This document shows, in pieces, positions 1 to 8,017 of a DNA stretch of 34,982 bases. Every line of letters begins with the position of its first letter. Within the stretch, counting starts at the first letter, position 1. The stretch is from Firmicutes bacterium ADurb.Bin153 (lineage in GTDB: Bacteria > Bacillota > DTU025 > MWDF01): NCBI GenBank assembly GCA_002070415.1, contig MWDF01000018.1:1-34982 (forward strand). Direction: 5' to 3'. A program made the translations under genes and the position numbers. The notes beneath the pieces were generated by a model. The model was not told the DNA's origin, searched no databases, and saw only the letters and a list, made by a program, of their open reading frames with translations.

Positions 1-2
1 CG

Positions 3-470
3 GGCGCGGTCAACGCCTTCAGGACCGCCGGTCCTGTCGTAGGCTCTGCCGTGCTGCTGCTTGATTTCCTGAAGGGTGTGGTTCCGCTCCTCTTGTGGCT
101 TGACGGCGCTTCATCATGGCAGAAACCCGTGTTGGCGATGATGCCAGTGCTGGGGCATGCGTTCATGCCATGGCTCGGCTTCAAAGGAGGAAAGGCGATA
201 ACTACATCCTTCGGCGTATGGACTGCGCTCACCATGTGGGAGGGCCCGGTTGCCATGGGCGCGGGAGCAGTGCTTTCCCTGCTGCTGGCGGGAAGAAAAT
301 CCGAGTATGTAAAAGCGGCTACGATAATGGCATCCCTGGGGGCATACCTTGCGATAACCGGAAAAGGGGCCGGCCTATGGGCGGTATTCGCGGCGGATGC
401 CATCATAATGGGGTTCAAGCAGTGGCAGTATGAGAGCAGTACGAGGAAGGGGGCGAGACGGTGGTCCTAG
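3..470 (+). CDS. plsY: PlsY-like glycerol-3-phosphate acyltransferase family membrane protein (5' truncated)
   Basis: Only the C-terminal 155 residues are in the window; the frame is already open at base 3. The first residues read GAVNAFRTAG, which matches the family's first conserved loop (G-A-T-N-x-x-R-T-x-G), and LGHAFMPWLGFKGGKAITT matches the second loop with its FKGGK phosphate-binding core. Several hydrophobic helices follow. PlsY transfers an acyl group from acyl-phosphate to glycerol-3-phosphate at the inner membrane. The third PlsY loop, normally RHxxNIxRLxxG, is not recognisable: the C-terminus reads GFKQWQYESSTRKGARR. This may therefore be a divergent relative with another acceptor rather than the housekeeping enzyme. 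It overlaps the next gene by 10 nt, implying translational coupling to a glycosyltransferase. The family assignment is solid; the substrate is inferred. Confidence 0.85.
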   Translation, partial: GAVNAFRTAGPVVGSAVLLLDFLKGVVPLLLWLDGASSWQKPVLAMMPVLGHAFMPWLGFKGGKAITTSFGVWTALTMWEGPVAMGAGAVLSLLLAGRKSEYVKAATIMASLGAYLAITGKGAGLWAVFAADAIIMGFKQWQYESSTRKGARRWS

Positions 471-1627
471 GTGCCATGTCGCTGGTGATGGCATCACAAG
501 CGCAAGCGATCGTCTTTTTCCTATCCGCAATACTCCTCATCCTGCTCACGAACATCGTCTTCATGGGGCGGCTGAAAATACCACCGGGGAAAGTAGGCGG
601 AAAAGTATCGATCCTTGTTCCGACCAGGAACGAGGAGGCGAACATAAGAAGGTGCGTAGAATCCCTTGTAGCGCAGGCAGGGGTCGACCATGAGGTGATC
701 GTACTGGACGATGGCTCAACCGACAGGACGGCTGCGATACTCGCCGAATTGGCCTTGCGGCATTCAAAGCTCAAGGTCGTCAAGGGCAAGGAGCTGCCTG
801 CCGGGTGGACCGGGAAGAACCATGCATGCTGGCTTCTGGCCGAAGAAAGCTCAGGGGATGTCCTGTTCTTCACCGACGCGGACACGTACCATTCGCCAAA
901 CAGCGCCGCTGCCGCCTCCTATGCGCTAAGGAGCAGGAAGGCCGGGCTCGTTTCGGGGATCGTGCGCCAGGAATACGGAAGCTTCGGGGAGATGCTGACT
1001 GTGCCCGTGATGAACTGGGCGCTCTTGTGCTTCATGCCGGTGATGCTGTCGAATTTGCTGCCTCATCCTCTCTTCAGTTCCGCTTGTGGGCAGTTCATGG
1101 TCTTTGACAGAGGAGCATATCTTGCCTGCGGTGGGCATAAGGCCGTAAAAGGGCAGGTACTTGAGGACATGGAGCTGGCCAGGCTGGTGAAGAAGTCAGG
1201 CTCCAAAGCGCTTCTTCTCGACGCCACGGAATTGGTGAGTTGCAGGATGTACGCGGGCTTTGCGGATGCGGTAGGCGGGTTCACCAAGAACTTGTTCGCG
1301 GTCTTCAGGAACAGCATACTGACGAACACCTTCGTCTGGACATGGCTAAGCATGGTCACGGTGTGCCCCGTGCTTTACCTGCTCCTTCCTTCTTATGTTA
1401 AGTCGGGGGCGACTGCATACCGGTCTTTGGCCTCGGTGGCATTATGCCTTCTGATATGGGTGGTCGGTTATCATAAATCCAAGACTCCCTTGGCGCTTGC
1501 CGTCATATATCCATTCTCCGTGATTCTGTGGTCGGCCCTTGCCCTCCGGTCGATGGTGGCTACCATCACAGGCAGGAGCACATGGAAGGAGCGCCGCCTA
1601 CCGAAAGCTAAGGTGAGGCTGGTTTAG
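461..1627 (+). CDS. Membrane-anchored family 2 glycosyltransferase (CrtQ-like)
   Basis: This 388-aa GT-A fold glycosyltransferase starts at GTG 461 behind a GGAAGGGGG SD located inside the preceding gene. Residues 15-36 form an N-terminal membrane anchor. The catalytic domain starts with ILVPTRNEEANI (51-62), followed by the nucleotide-binding DDGSTD (83-88), the DxD-type metal motif DAD (139-141) and an EDMELAR acceptor/base motif (235-241). Three hydrophobic segments lie at about 291-312, 321-337 and 343-365. The RMYxGF and FTKN elements (262-277) and a tail with WKERR resemble glycosyltransferases of carotenoid or hopanoid lipids such as CrtQ. Pairing with a PlsY-like acyltransferase recalls the glycosyltransferase plus acyltransferase steps of staphyloxanthin-type glycolipids. 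The product is probably an acylated glycolipid, but this is inference. Confidence 0.85.
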   Translation: MVLGAMSLVMASQAQAIVFFLSAILLILLTNIVFMGRLKIPPGKVGGKVSILVPTRNEEANIRRCVESLVAQAGVDHEVIVLDDGSTDRTAAILAELALRHSKLKVVKGKELPAGWTGKNHACWLLAEESSGDVLFFTDADTYHSPNSAAAASYALRSRKAGLVSGIVRQEYGSFGEMLTVPVMNWALLCFMPVMLSNLLPHPLFSSACGQFMVFDRGAYLACGGHKAVKGQVLEDMELARLVKKSGSKALLLDATELVSCRMYAGFADAVGGFTKNLFAVFRNSILTNTFVWTWLSMVTVCPVLYLLLPSYVKSGATAYRSLASVALCLLIWVVGYHKSKTPLALAVIYPFSVILWSALALRSMVATITGRSTWKERRLPKAKVRLV

Positions 1628-1824
1628 GGACGGACCGTGTCAGGTGCTTATGGTGAGGCTTCCTTTCGCAGGATCCCGATGCTCCGGCGCGGAAAGGATA
1701 GCAATAATTCAACGGGCTTCGTAACGCATATAGGAAGCGGGTTTAGGGCGGCGAATAACACAGGCGGGGGATACGATGATTCCGTGATGGGCATCGACCG
1801 GGCAGGTACGGGAAGGTGGTCAGG

Positions 1825-2535
1825 TTGAGCAAGGCTCTGGTGGTCAACGGAAGCCCGTCGCTAGACAAGGGGAACACGGCCCATGTACTCTCATTTTTCA
1901 TCGACGGCCTAAGGGAGGGCGGATGCGAGCCCGAAGTGGTGTATCCGAGCGGCATGGACCTTGAACCGTGTTCGTGCGCGATCATGCACTGCTGGTACAC
2001 GAAGCCGGGGGAATGCTGCATAGACGACGGGATGTCTGCCGTGTATCCGAAACTAAGGGAAGCAGATACCCTCGTGCTCGCAACCCCGGTCTACACGCCC
2101 CTTCCTGGGAGGATGCAGGATTTCATGAACAGGATGACGCCGATGATGAGGCCGCGGCTCAGGTCGAAAGACGGACGGACCAGGGCGACGTTCAGGAAAG
2201 AGGTGGGCATAAGGAGGATCGCGCTTCTGGCCGTGAGCGGATGGTGGGAGAAGGCGAATATGGACACCCTGGTGAGGATAACGAGGGAGTACGCCGAGGA
2301 TTGCGGTGTGAAATTCGCCGGCGCCGTCCTGAGGCCGCATGCGTTCCTGATGAGCTCGTACAGGCCCGTGGCGGACGAGGCCAAGCACATACGCGAGCTG
2401 TTAAAGAAGGCGGGCACCGAACTGGCCGTCCTTGGCAGGATGAAGGAGGATACACTCGATGCCATCAGCGTACCTCTGATATCGGAGCAGAAGCTGAGGG
2501 AAAGGTTCAACAGGCTGTGTCCCGACGAACGGTGA
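1825..2535 (+). CDS. NADPH-dependent FMN reductase / flavodoxin-fold protein with Cys cluster
   Basis: The 236-aa product has the flavodoxin-like fold of the NAD(P)H-dependent FMN reductase and iron-sulfur flavoprotein group. The N-terminal strand and phosphate loop read VVNGSPSLDKGNT, and the second flavin-binding stretch is LVLATPVYTPLPGRMQDF. Between them is a Cys-rich insert, EPCSCAIMHCWYTKPGECC followed by IDDGM, in the place where Isf-type flavoproteins carry their Fe-S cluster ligands; here five Cys could serve. I chose TTG 1825 because GGAAGGTGG lies directly upstream at good spacing; an in-frame GTG at 1816 sits within that SD. It probably mediates two-electron transfer to a soluble acceptor. 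The neighbours do not point to a specific pathway. Confidence 0.8.
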   Translation: MSKALVVNGSPSLDKGNTAHVLSFFIDGLREGGCEPEVVYPSGMDLEPCSCAIMHCWYTKPGECCIDDGMSAVYPKLREADTLVLATPVYTPLPGRMQDFMNRMTPMMRPRLRSKDGRTRATFRKEVGIRRIALLAVSGWWEKANMDTLVRITREYAEDCGVKFAGAVLRPHAFLMSSYRPVADEAKHIRELLKKAGTELAVLGRMKEDTLDAISVPLISEQKLRERFNRLCPDER

Positions 2536-2616
2536 GCGTAGGAACGTATTCCGGCGGCCATAGGATCCGGGCTAAGGCATGCCATGGGAGATACCATTAT
2601 GAGCCGGGAGGCGGAT

Positions 2617-3123
2617 ATGATGGACGACAAGGAGACGAACGCAGGCAAGGAAGGCGAGAGCAAGAAGTTCACAAAAGACCTGCTGATGGCGATACTGGCT
2701 ACCGCCGTGGGTTTCGTGCTGCTAAACCTCACGTTCATTTTCTACGCGGGTGTCCACAACCTGGTACGGATGGCCATATGGGGCATCATCGGCAAAGAGC
2801 CGCAGATGGAAGGATGGATACCGTATACCCTCCACGGAATAAGCACCCTTGCGGTGTTCCTCGTCTCCTGGCTCGCTTCGAAGCTGAAGCTCCACGTGGT
2901 CCTGAAGGCGGCCATCCTGATGGTGCCTTTGGCTACGCTGCTCGTGGTGATGGGCATCTTCTTCTATGAAGCCCCCGTACTGGCCTATACCCTGGGGGCC
3001 GTCATCTGCCTTTCTCTTCTGGGCTGGCTCTACCTGAAGAAGAGCAACTGGCTGTACATGTACGCCGTAGTGGTAGTGGGCGTCGCCATACTGCTCATGA
3101 ACCTTTTCGGTGTGGAGATCTAG
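2617..3123 (+). CDS. Small multi-pass membrane protein of unknown function
   Basis: The product is about 168 aa. A charged, Lys/Glu-rich N-terminus (DDKETNAGKEGESKK) is followed by about five hydrophobic helices, beginning LLMAILATAVGFVLLNL and ending VVVVGVAILLMNLFGVEI. Four in-frame ATGs exist (2584, 2599, 2617, 2620). GGGAGG at 2606-2611 best serves 2617 or 2620. I do not recognise a family. It follows the flavoprotein gene by about 80 nt in the same direction and may be cotranscribed, and it converges with the metalloprotease gene on the other strand. Confidence 0.7.
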   Translation: MMDDKETNAGKEGESKKFTKDLLMAILATAVGFVLLNLTFIFYAGVHNLVRMAIWGIIGKEPQMEGWIPYTLHGISTLAVFLVSWLASKLKLHVVLKAAILMVPLATLLVVMGIFFYEAPVLAYTLGAVICLSLLGWLYLKKSNWLYMYAVVVVGVAILLMNLFGVEI

Positions 3124-3173
3124 AGTCGGCGAGGCGCCGGGCAAGGACCTGGATGGAAGCCGCATCGGACGAG

Positions 3174-4181
3174 CTAGAGTTCGGGCGCCACGAAAGAGCC
3201 CCACTCGGTGCCAAGTACGTTGGCCAGGTAATCCGAGGGTCCTGCGGTTTCGCCGCCTGAGCGGTTTGATGTGAAGCTCGGCTCGTTGGCGACAAGGGCG
3301 CACCTTAGGTCGTATTCCGTGTACCGGTCCTGCAACACGATGGTCGAAAGTACGGAGCGCTCGGCATGCGAATCGTTGGGGAATACGATATGAGCCATCT
3401 CGTGCAGGAGCGTGGCTTCCACCATGAACTTGCCCTCTAGGCGTGTGCTAAGGCCGATGCATGCCGCCAGCGTGTTGAAGTCCCCGTCATAGGCCCACGA
3501 GCAGAGCCCGAGCAGGGGAAGCTCAGCGTCCGGTACTATGAAGACCATGCCGGGGCCTAGCTCGGGCGTCTGCCCTCCGGTTACGACATCCACGTCCAAC
3601 AGGTCCTTCCCCAGCAGGCGGGCGATCTTGTACTCGGGATCCAGAAGCGCTTTGATGATTGTGCCTAGCGCGGCCGGATCGAAGCGGCTGCCGTTGAAAG
3701 GGTTCTTCGCGAATACCTTCACCACGGCCGGACGTCCCGGCGCGAAGCGGCTCAGCCTAGGAGCCCGGTCCATGCCGTGCGCCATATCATAGGCGAAACT
3801 GTTGAAATCCACCAGGTCGTCCGCCACGACCTTCATGTCCGCGATGGCGCCGTCTGCGGCATCCACGAATACCGTCCTGATGAAATATCCCGATCCTCCT
3901 GCTTGCACGGCAAGCATCCCCGCGTCCGGTGGTACGGACAAGGAAGAGGACCAGCTGCCGTCCTCAAGCGAGTATGCGCTTTCGAGCAGCTCCCCTCCCA
4001 TGCCGTACACCCTCACGCCTACCGAAGCCGGCCTGCCGCTTTCGAAGTCATATACCCTGCCGGAGATTCTGAGAACAGAAGAGCCGCCGCAGGGCGAGCA
4101 ATTGCCCCGGACGGCCCCTCCTGTCGCCATCAGGACGACGCATATGATCGCCATGATCGCCAAAACCGCCCGCCCGCCCAT
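3174..4181 (-). CDS. Secreted putative zinc metalloprotease with N-terminal beta domain
   Basis: The 335-aa protein starts at ATG 4179-4181, preceded by GAGGTG; an upstream in-frame ATG at 4205 lacks an SD. Residues 5-24 form a signal peptide. Residues about 38-106 (ISGRVYDFESGRPASVGVRV and on) resemble a carboxypeptidase-regulatory-like, transthyretin-type beta sandwich. The C-terminal half contains TLLHEMAHIVFPNDSHAE: H260, E261 and H264 form the HExxH zinc motif, and H272 is a possible third ligand. The H264-to-H272 spacing is longer than the metzincin HExxHxxGxxH pattern, so the protein fits no family I know. A DUF-type zincin acting outside the membrane is the best guess. It is the last gene of a three-gene minus-strand run with two exported or membrane proteins, which may be its partners. 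Confidence 0.7.
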   Translation of the reverse strand: MGGRAVLAIMAIICVVLMATGGAVRGNCSPCGGSSVLRISGRVYDFESGRPASVGVRVYGMGGELLESAYSLEDGSWSSSLSVPPDAGMLAVQAGGSGYFIRTVFVDAADGAIADMKVVADDLVDFNSFAYDMAHGMDRAPRLSRFAPGRPAVVKVFAKNPFNGSRFDPAALGTIIKALLDPEYKIARLLGKDLLDVDVVTGGQTPELGPGMVFIVPDAELPLLGLCSWAYDGDFNTLAACIGLSTRLEGKFMVEATLLHEMAHIVFPNDSHAERSVLSTIVLQDRYTEYDLRCALVANEPSFTSNRSGGETAGPSDYLANVLGTEWGSFVAPEL

Positions 4182-4233
4182 CGACCGCACCTCGCTAAAC
4201 CGCATAGTAAGGCATCCAGACGGGCTTTCTCCG

Positions 4234-4596
4234 TCAGGCCCCCCGTTTCCTCCCCAGGAGGTAGGCCACCAGGAACAATGCCCCTATAAGTACGATCGGG
4301 ACCGACAGGAACAAGAACGTCGAGGGATAATCGTAGGTCCTGAACGTCACCGTGAACAAAACCGCCAGCAAGAAGAACGATATCGCGCCATAATCGGGCC
4401 TCTTCCAGGAGATCGTCAAAAGCAGCGCTATGGCTACCGTCGGAAGCGAGTGCATGGCGAAGCCGAGGAGCTTATCCCAGAAGCTTCCGCCTCCCTCGAA
4501 GACGTCGAAGGAGAAAAGCAGAAGGAAAACCGCATAGGCAATGGCGAGTATCCTGGCTGCCCAGACGAAGCGCATGGCATTATCGGCCTTGTCCAT
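4234..4596 (-). CDS. Small four-helix membrane protein, unknown function
   Basis: The product is about 120 aa if translation starts at ATG 4594-4596, where GGCGGTG is correctly spaced; an upstream in-frame ATG at 4614 lacks a clear SD. Four hydrophobic segments are visible: FVWAARILAIAYAVFLLLF, GFAMHSLPTVAIALLLTI, ISFFLLAVLFTVTF and TFLFLSVPIVLIGALFLVAY. It ends in LLGRKRGA, so the C-terminus is probably cytoplasmic. It resembles the many uncharacterised four-helix proteins of bacteria and archaea that have no assigned role. It lies between the exported beta-rich protein gene (about 59 nt upstream) and the metalloprotease gene (about 52 nt downstream), consistent with one transcript. Confidence 0.7.
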   Translation of the reverse strand: MDKADNAMRFVWAARILAIAYAVFLLLFSFDVFEGGGSFWDKLLGFAMHSLPTVAIALLLTISWKRPDYGAISFFLLAVLFTVTFRTYDYPSTFLFLSVPIVLIGALFLVAYLLGRKRGA

Positions 4597-4654
4597 CCAA
4601 TCACCGCCTTTCATCCGTTACCGTCACGATAGATCATTGCATGAGCTTGTCCGG

Positions 4655-6112
4655 TCACGGTTCCGGCAGGCCCACAAGCTTGCCCGAGAGGCTGTATTTC
4701 CCTGGGGATTCCGCTACCGCTCTAAGCTGCGCGACGCCGCCCCTCATTGATATGACTACCTCCTTGGACGCAGAAGCCACGAACCTGGCCGGACCGACTA
4801 TGGATATCAGCACTGTGAAGTCCTTGTTGAGGTATTCGCCCGCAAGCCCGGTGATCTGGACGGTCACGTAGAACTCCTGTCCTACCTTCGTGGAGCCGGG
4901 GACGATGATATCGAAGGAGACGATATCCAGCCATACAGGCCCCGCAAGGCCGCCGCCGCTCGCCACGAGCAGGTCCGCAGCACCCCTGGGCGCGTCATCT
5001 TCGAGCCTGAAGGCGATCTCCCTGTCCGAATAGAGCAAAGGTTCGGCGACGATGACGCCCCCTTCGCCGTATACCGTCACGAGAGGGCGCATGTGACCGT
5101 CGTCATCCGAAAGCCCGTACCCTTCGAGCAACACCTCGGAATCGGTGAAACACAGGGCGCTGTACTGGGTAATGGATGCGAGCTTGTCATCCTTATCCTC
5201 CGGAAGCACCTGCATGATCGCCATGGGGCCCCTGCTGCCGTCGGCCATGAGCGCGTATATGAACCAGTAGCCGGGCGACAAGGCATCCTCGGGCAGGCTC
5301 CAGCGCCCCCAGATGTCGAGCTCCGCCGTTACCGAGCCCCCCTTGGCGGCTTCGGCGATTATCCCTACGGCACCCGATGCTTTGACGGAACCGTTCTTGA
5401 CCGTCCCGCCGATTGCGTGTCCTTTTGTCGCCAGGGATGGGGCCGATACGGTGGACGGTTCTATACCGAAGCTGCTGACGCTGCCTTGCGCTTCCCAGTC
5501 CCCGGCCTTCACATCCCAGGACCTCTCCTCCGATTCCACGTGCCCGTCGCTGAAATAGGAATAGGACAGCTTCTTTAGGGGCCGTCCCCCGCCGTCCCTT
5601 ACGACAGAGGCCTCCTTCTTGACCTCCTTGTCCTCCTTGACCGGATCATATACTATGAGCTCGCCCTCGTATTCGAACTTCCCGTCGTACAGGCCCTCCC
5701 AGACGGTCCTCCTCCCGCCGGGGAACTCCTTGGTCGTGCCCCTTTTCGCGTACCTGGCCACCTTGCCGTCCGAGTCCGTCCGCTCCCTCGTATAGGTCTT
5801 TATCTTAGTCCCGTCCGGCTTCTCCTCGGAGGTGTACGTCTCCGTCTGCGTGTACACCGCCTTGCCGTATGAAGTCATCGTGGTGACGGTCCTGGTCTCG
5901 GTGACCTTCGTCCCGTCCTCGGCGGTATATTCCCTATTCTCCTTCTGGACGGTCCAGCGCTTCTCCTCGGTTCCGGCGACCGACGCGGGACCGTCGGGCT
6001 GCCAGGGCGGTTGCAGCGCCATCGCCGACCCTGCGGCGAAAAGCAGGGTCGTCAGCAGCAAGATCGAAATGAGAGCCTTCGACCTAATCCTTGCGATCGC
6101 CCAGGTAAGCAT
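4655..6112 (-). CDS. Exported beta-rich repeat protein, unknown function
   Basis: The product is 485 aa. The start is ATG 6110-6112, set by a perfect GGAGGTAA seven bases upstream; longer in-frame extensions have no SD. Residues about 8-34 form a signal peptide ending SAMALQ. Residues about 50-160 are rich in Thr, Glu, Lys and Tyr and made of short beta-hairpin-like units turning on DGT/DGK (AEDGTKVTETRTVTTM; KPDGTKIKTYTRERTDSDG), reminiscent of RHS or MORN-like strand repeats. A middle region looks like Ig/IPT-type domains. The last about 90 residues (STKVGQEFYVTVQITGLAGE and on) look like a bacterial Ig-like domain. There is no anchor or sortase motif. It is the first gene of the run with the membrane protein and metalloprotease. 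A cell-surface or matrix role is inference. Confidence 0.75.
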   Translation of the reverse strand: MLTWAIARIRSKALISILLLTTLLFAAGSAMALQPPWQPDGPASVAGTEEKRWTVQKENREYTAEDGTKVTETRTVTTMTSYGKAVYTQTETYTSEEKPDGTKIKTYTRERTDSDGKVARYAKRGTTKEFPGGRRTVWEGLYDGKFEYEGELIVYDPVKEDKEVKKEASVVRDGGGRPLKKLSYSYFSDGHVESEERSWDVKAGDWEAQGSVSSFGIEPSTVSAPSLATKGHAIGGTVKNGSVKASGAVGIIAEAAKGGSVTAELDIWGRWSLPEDALSPGYWFIYALMADGSRGPMAIMQVLPEDKDDKLASITQYSALCFTDSEVLLEGYGLSDDDGHMRPLVTVYGEGGVIVAEPLLYSDREIAFRLEDDAPRGAADLLVASGGGLAGPVWLDIVSFDIIVPGSTKVGQEFYVTVQITGLAGEYLNKDFTVLISIVGPARFVASASKEVVISMRGGVAQLRAVAESPGKYSLSGKLVGLPEP

Positions 6113-6449
6113 GCAAATTACCTCCATATCCGAATGCCTGTTCCGCCATACCCAGGGCCCTTGCCGCCGTTTCAAGGTAATGCCTGTTAATTGCATATAA
6201 TTCTATAAATGAAATATATATCCTTCACGGGCGCGGGTACGGCCGTCAATATTATAACGAAAGCCGGGCCCCGGAAGTCCTGGGGAGCGAGCTTTTTCCC
6301 GAAGCCATGCGGCCGGACCGGCGCCTTTTGCTTTTTGGGCCGGACGGTTGTAGATTCGACCTAGGCATCCGCATCCGGGGCCCTTATGCGTAGGGAGACC
6401 TTGCGGAAGACGGCCCTGGCGGACAAAGTTGAAAACAGGAGGACGTCCG
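6113..6449. other. Divergent intergenic region (337 bp)
   Basis: No gene was found here. The region separates the minus-strand exported-protein gene from the plus-strand M24 peptidase gene and should hold promoters for both. An AT-rich block at about 6188-6222 (containing TATAAT at 6196-6201) is the likely core for the minus-strand run, but no well-spaced -35 is evident. For the plus strand, TTGCTT (6328-6333) and TAGATT (6351-6356) are 17 bp apart and form a weak promoter candidate. An SD, AGGAGG at 6437-6442, marks the M24 start. Confidence 0.4.
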
Positions 6450-7550
6450 ATGGAATTAGGCAGGGTGGTCAAGCTAAGAGGCGCGATGGAAGAGAAGGGC
6501 GTGGAGATTGCTCTGATATCCCCGGGACCGAACCTGAGATACCTTGCTGGCCTTGACATCGATCCCCACGAAAGGACCTTCCTCATGGCGGTATCGGAAG
6601 GTGGGCTCGCCTTCGTCCTTCCCAAGCTGGAAGAGGAGAAGGTGCTGAACAAGACCGCGGGTACCGGGGCTCAGGTCTTCGCCTACAAGGACGAGGACGG
6701 TCCAATGGGAGCGCTCGAGGATGCCTTCGCCGCAATAGGGGCCGCCGCGCCTTGCCCTGGAGCTGTCATCGGGACCGAGTACCTGCATATGAGGGTCAAG
6801 GAATATGAGATGGTAAGGGCCCTCACAAGCGGCTTCGCGTCCAGGGACGCAGACGGGCTGATGATGGGCCTCAGGATCATAAAAGACGAGCATGAAGCAC
6901 AGATGCTCAGGAAGGCCGCCGGCATAGTCGACATAGGCATAGAAGCGGCGAGGGACGCGATAAGGCCGGGCGTAACTGAAAGGTACGTGGCTGCGGCGAT
7001 AGAAAGGGCCATGATGGACGCGGGCGCGGATTCGGTGCCCTTCAATTCGGTGCTGTCAGGTCCGAAGGCGGCCCTTCCGCACGGGAGCACCGGCGACAGG
7101 GTGATCGAGGACAAGGAGTTCGTCCTTTGCGACATCGGCGCGTGCTGCGGAGGCTACTACGGGGACATAACCAGGACGATCGCGGCGGGTAGGCCGGGCG
7201 GTGAGATGTCGGCGGTGTATGACGCCGTAGCGGAGGCGAACGAGGCAGGCAGGAAAGAGGCAAGGCCCGGAATCACCGGTGAGGAGCTGGACCGCGTATG
7301 CAGGGACGTGATCGCAAAGAGGGGGCTTGCCGACCTTTTCATCCACAGGACGGGGCACGGGCTGGGCGTGGAGATCCACGAGGAGCCGTACATAGTGAAG
7401 GGGTCGGACACGACCCTGCTTCCCGGGATGGCATTCACGATAGAACCCGGCGCCTACATACCCGGCGTAGGCGGCGTAAGGATAGAGGACGACGTGGTCA
7501 TCACGCCGTACGGCGCGGAGGTGCTCACGAAATCCCACAGGAGGCCGTAA
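6450..7550 (+). CDS. pepQ: M24 family aminopeptidase P / Xaa-Pro dipeptidase
   Basis: This 366-aa cytoplasmic metallopeptidase of the pita-bread fold would remove N-terminal residues before proline or split X-Pro dipeptides. All five metal ligands of the dinuclear centre are present: D228 (LCDIG), D239 (YGDITRT), H303 (RTGHGLG), E332 (TIEPG) and E346 (VRIEDDV). The accessory histidine context IHEEP is also intact. The N-terminal creatinase-like domain spans about 1-125 (PNLRYLAGLDIDPHERTFL). The start is ATG 6450 with AGGAGG seven bases upstream. It stands alone between a divergent promoter region and a bidirectional terminator. Naming it pepQ rather than pepP is a guess; both share this architecture. 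It fits the peptide-consuming character of the window. Confidence 0.93.
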   Translation: MELGRVVKLRGAMEEKGVEIALISPGPNLRYLAGLDIDPHERTFLMAVSEGGLAFVLPKLEEEKVLNKTAGTGAQVFAYKDEDGPMGALEDAFAAIGAAAPCPGAVIGTEYLHMRVKEYEMVRALTSGFASRDADGLMMGLRIIKDEHEAQMLRKAAGIVDIGIEAARDAIRPGVTERYVAAAIERAMMDAGADSVPFNSVLSGPKAALPHGSTGDRVIEDKEFVLCDIGACCGGYYGDITRTIAAGRPGGEMSAVYDAVAEANEAGRKEARPGITGEELDRVCRDVIAKRGLADLFIHRTGHGLGVEIHEEPYIVKGSDTTLLPGMAFTIEPGAYIPGVGGVRIEDDVVITPYGAEVLTKSHRRP

Positions 7551-7571
7551 GGGGATGCAGGTGGGATGATT

Positions 7572-7615
7572 AAGCGGAGGGCACACCGGTCAGTAACCTG
7601 TGCCGCCCTCCGCTT
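7572..7615. terminator. Bidirectional hairpin between convergent genes
   Basis: A perfect 11-bp stem pairs AAGCGGAGGGC (7572-7582) with GCCCTCCGCTT (7605-7615). A competing inner pairing of GCACA with TGTGC would shorten the loop. It lies between the stop codons of the M24 peptidase gene (+) and the small Cys-rich gene (-). Neither side has a long T-run, so termination efficiency is uncertain. Confidence 0.75.
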
Positions 7616-7633
7616 CGTACGTATCGCCTATGG

Positions 7634-7840
7634 CTACCTCTTGTTGCACTCGGGACAACAACGGGCGCACCCGTCCACCTGGGCGTAGATCTTCTTGGCG
7701 GCTTTCAGCGCGTCCTTGCAGTTGTCGAAACTGCCTACCAACAACCTGTTGCTTACGTTCGGCATGCTGGCGCAAAGCCAGGTATGCACCTCGTGTTCGC
7801 CCGTCTTCTGGGCATTGACGCTCACGTAATAAAGCTCCAT
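7634..7840 (-). CDS. Small Cys/His-rich conserved protein (68 aa)
   Basis: Starting at ATG 7838-7840 behind AAGGGGTG, the product has 68 residues with no signal peptide. It shows EVHTWLC near the middle, then a GSFDNCKDALKAAKK helix, and a C-terminal GCARCCPEC. This layout matches a widespread family of tiny hypothetical proteins that I remember with the form YYVNxNxQxxGxHEVHxxxC, LGxFxxCxxAVxxAK and GCxxCxxxC. The His and Cys positions could bind a metal, but no function is known to me. A longer in-frame extension to 7909 has no SD. It is a single gene sharing a terminator with the M24 peptidase gene; about 180 bp separate it from the PatB gene. Confidence 0.75.
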   Translation of the reverse strand: MELYYVSVNAQKTGEHEVHTWLCASMPNVSNRLLVGSFDNCKDALKAAKKIYAQVDGCARCCPECNKR

Positions 7841-8017
7841 GGCTACACCCCTTTCAAGTATTCCCGGTACGTCTTGGGCGCTCAGGACAAGCGTAGCGGT
7901 CCTGGTCAACAGTACCGGTCTGCCGATAGGATAACTATTCCACCTAAAGCATGGTAAATCCTTCAGAGCGCCCCGCTCGGCTCGACCGTGAGGAGCGCAG
8001 CTTAAGAAGGTATCGCC

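Noticed and set aside
1637..1828. Short open frame (63 codons) between the glycosyltransferase and flavoprotein genes
   Set aside because: It has no SD, an unlikely composition and no recognisable motif, and it overlaps the better-supported start of the next gene.
1968..2969. 333-codon plus-strand frame overlapping the flavoprotein and membrane protein genes
   Set aside because: It is rich in Arg, Gly and His with no motif, and it spans two better-supported genes in another frame.
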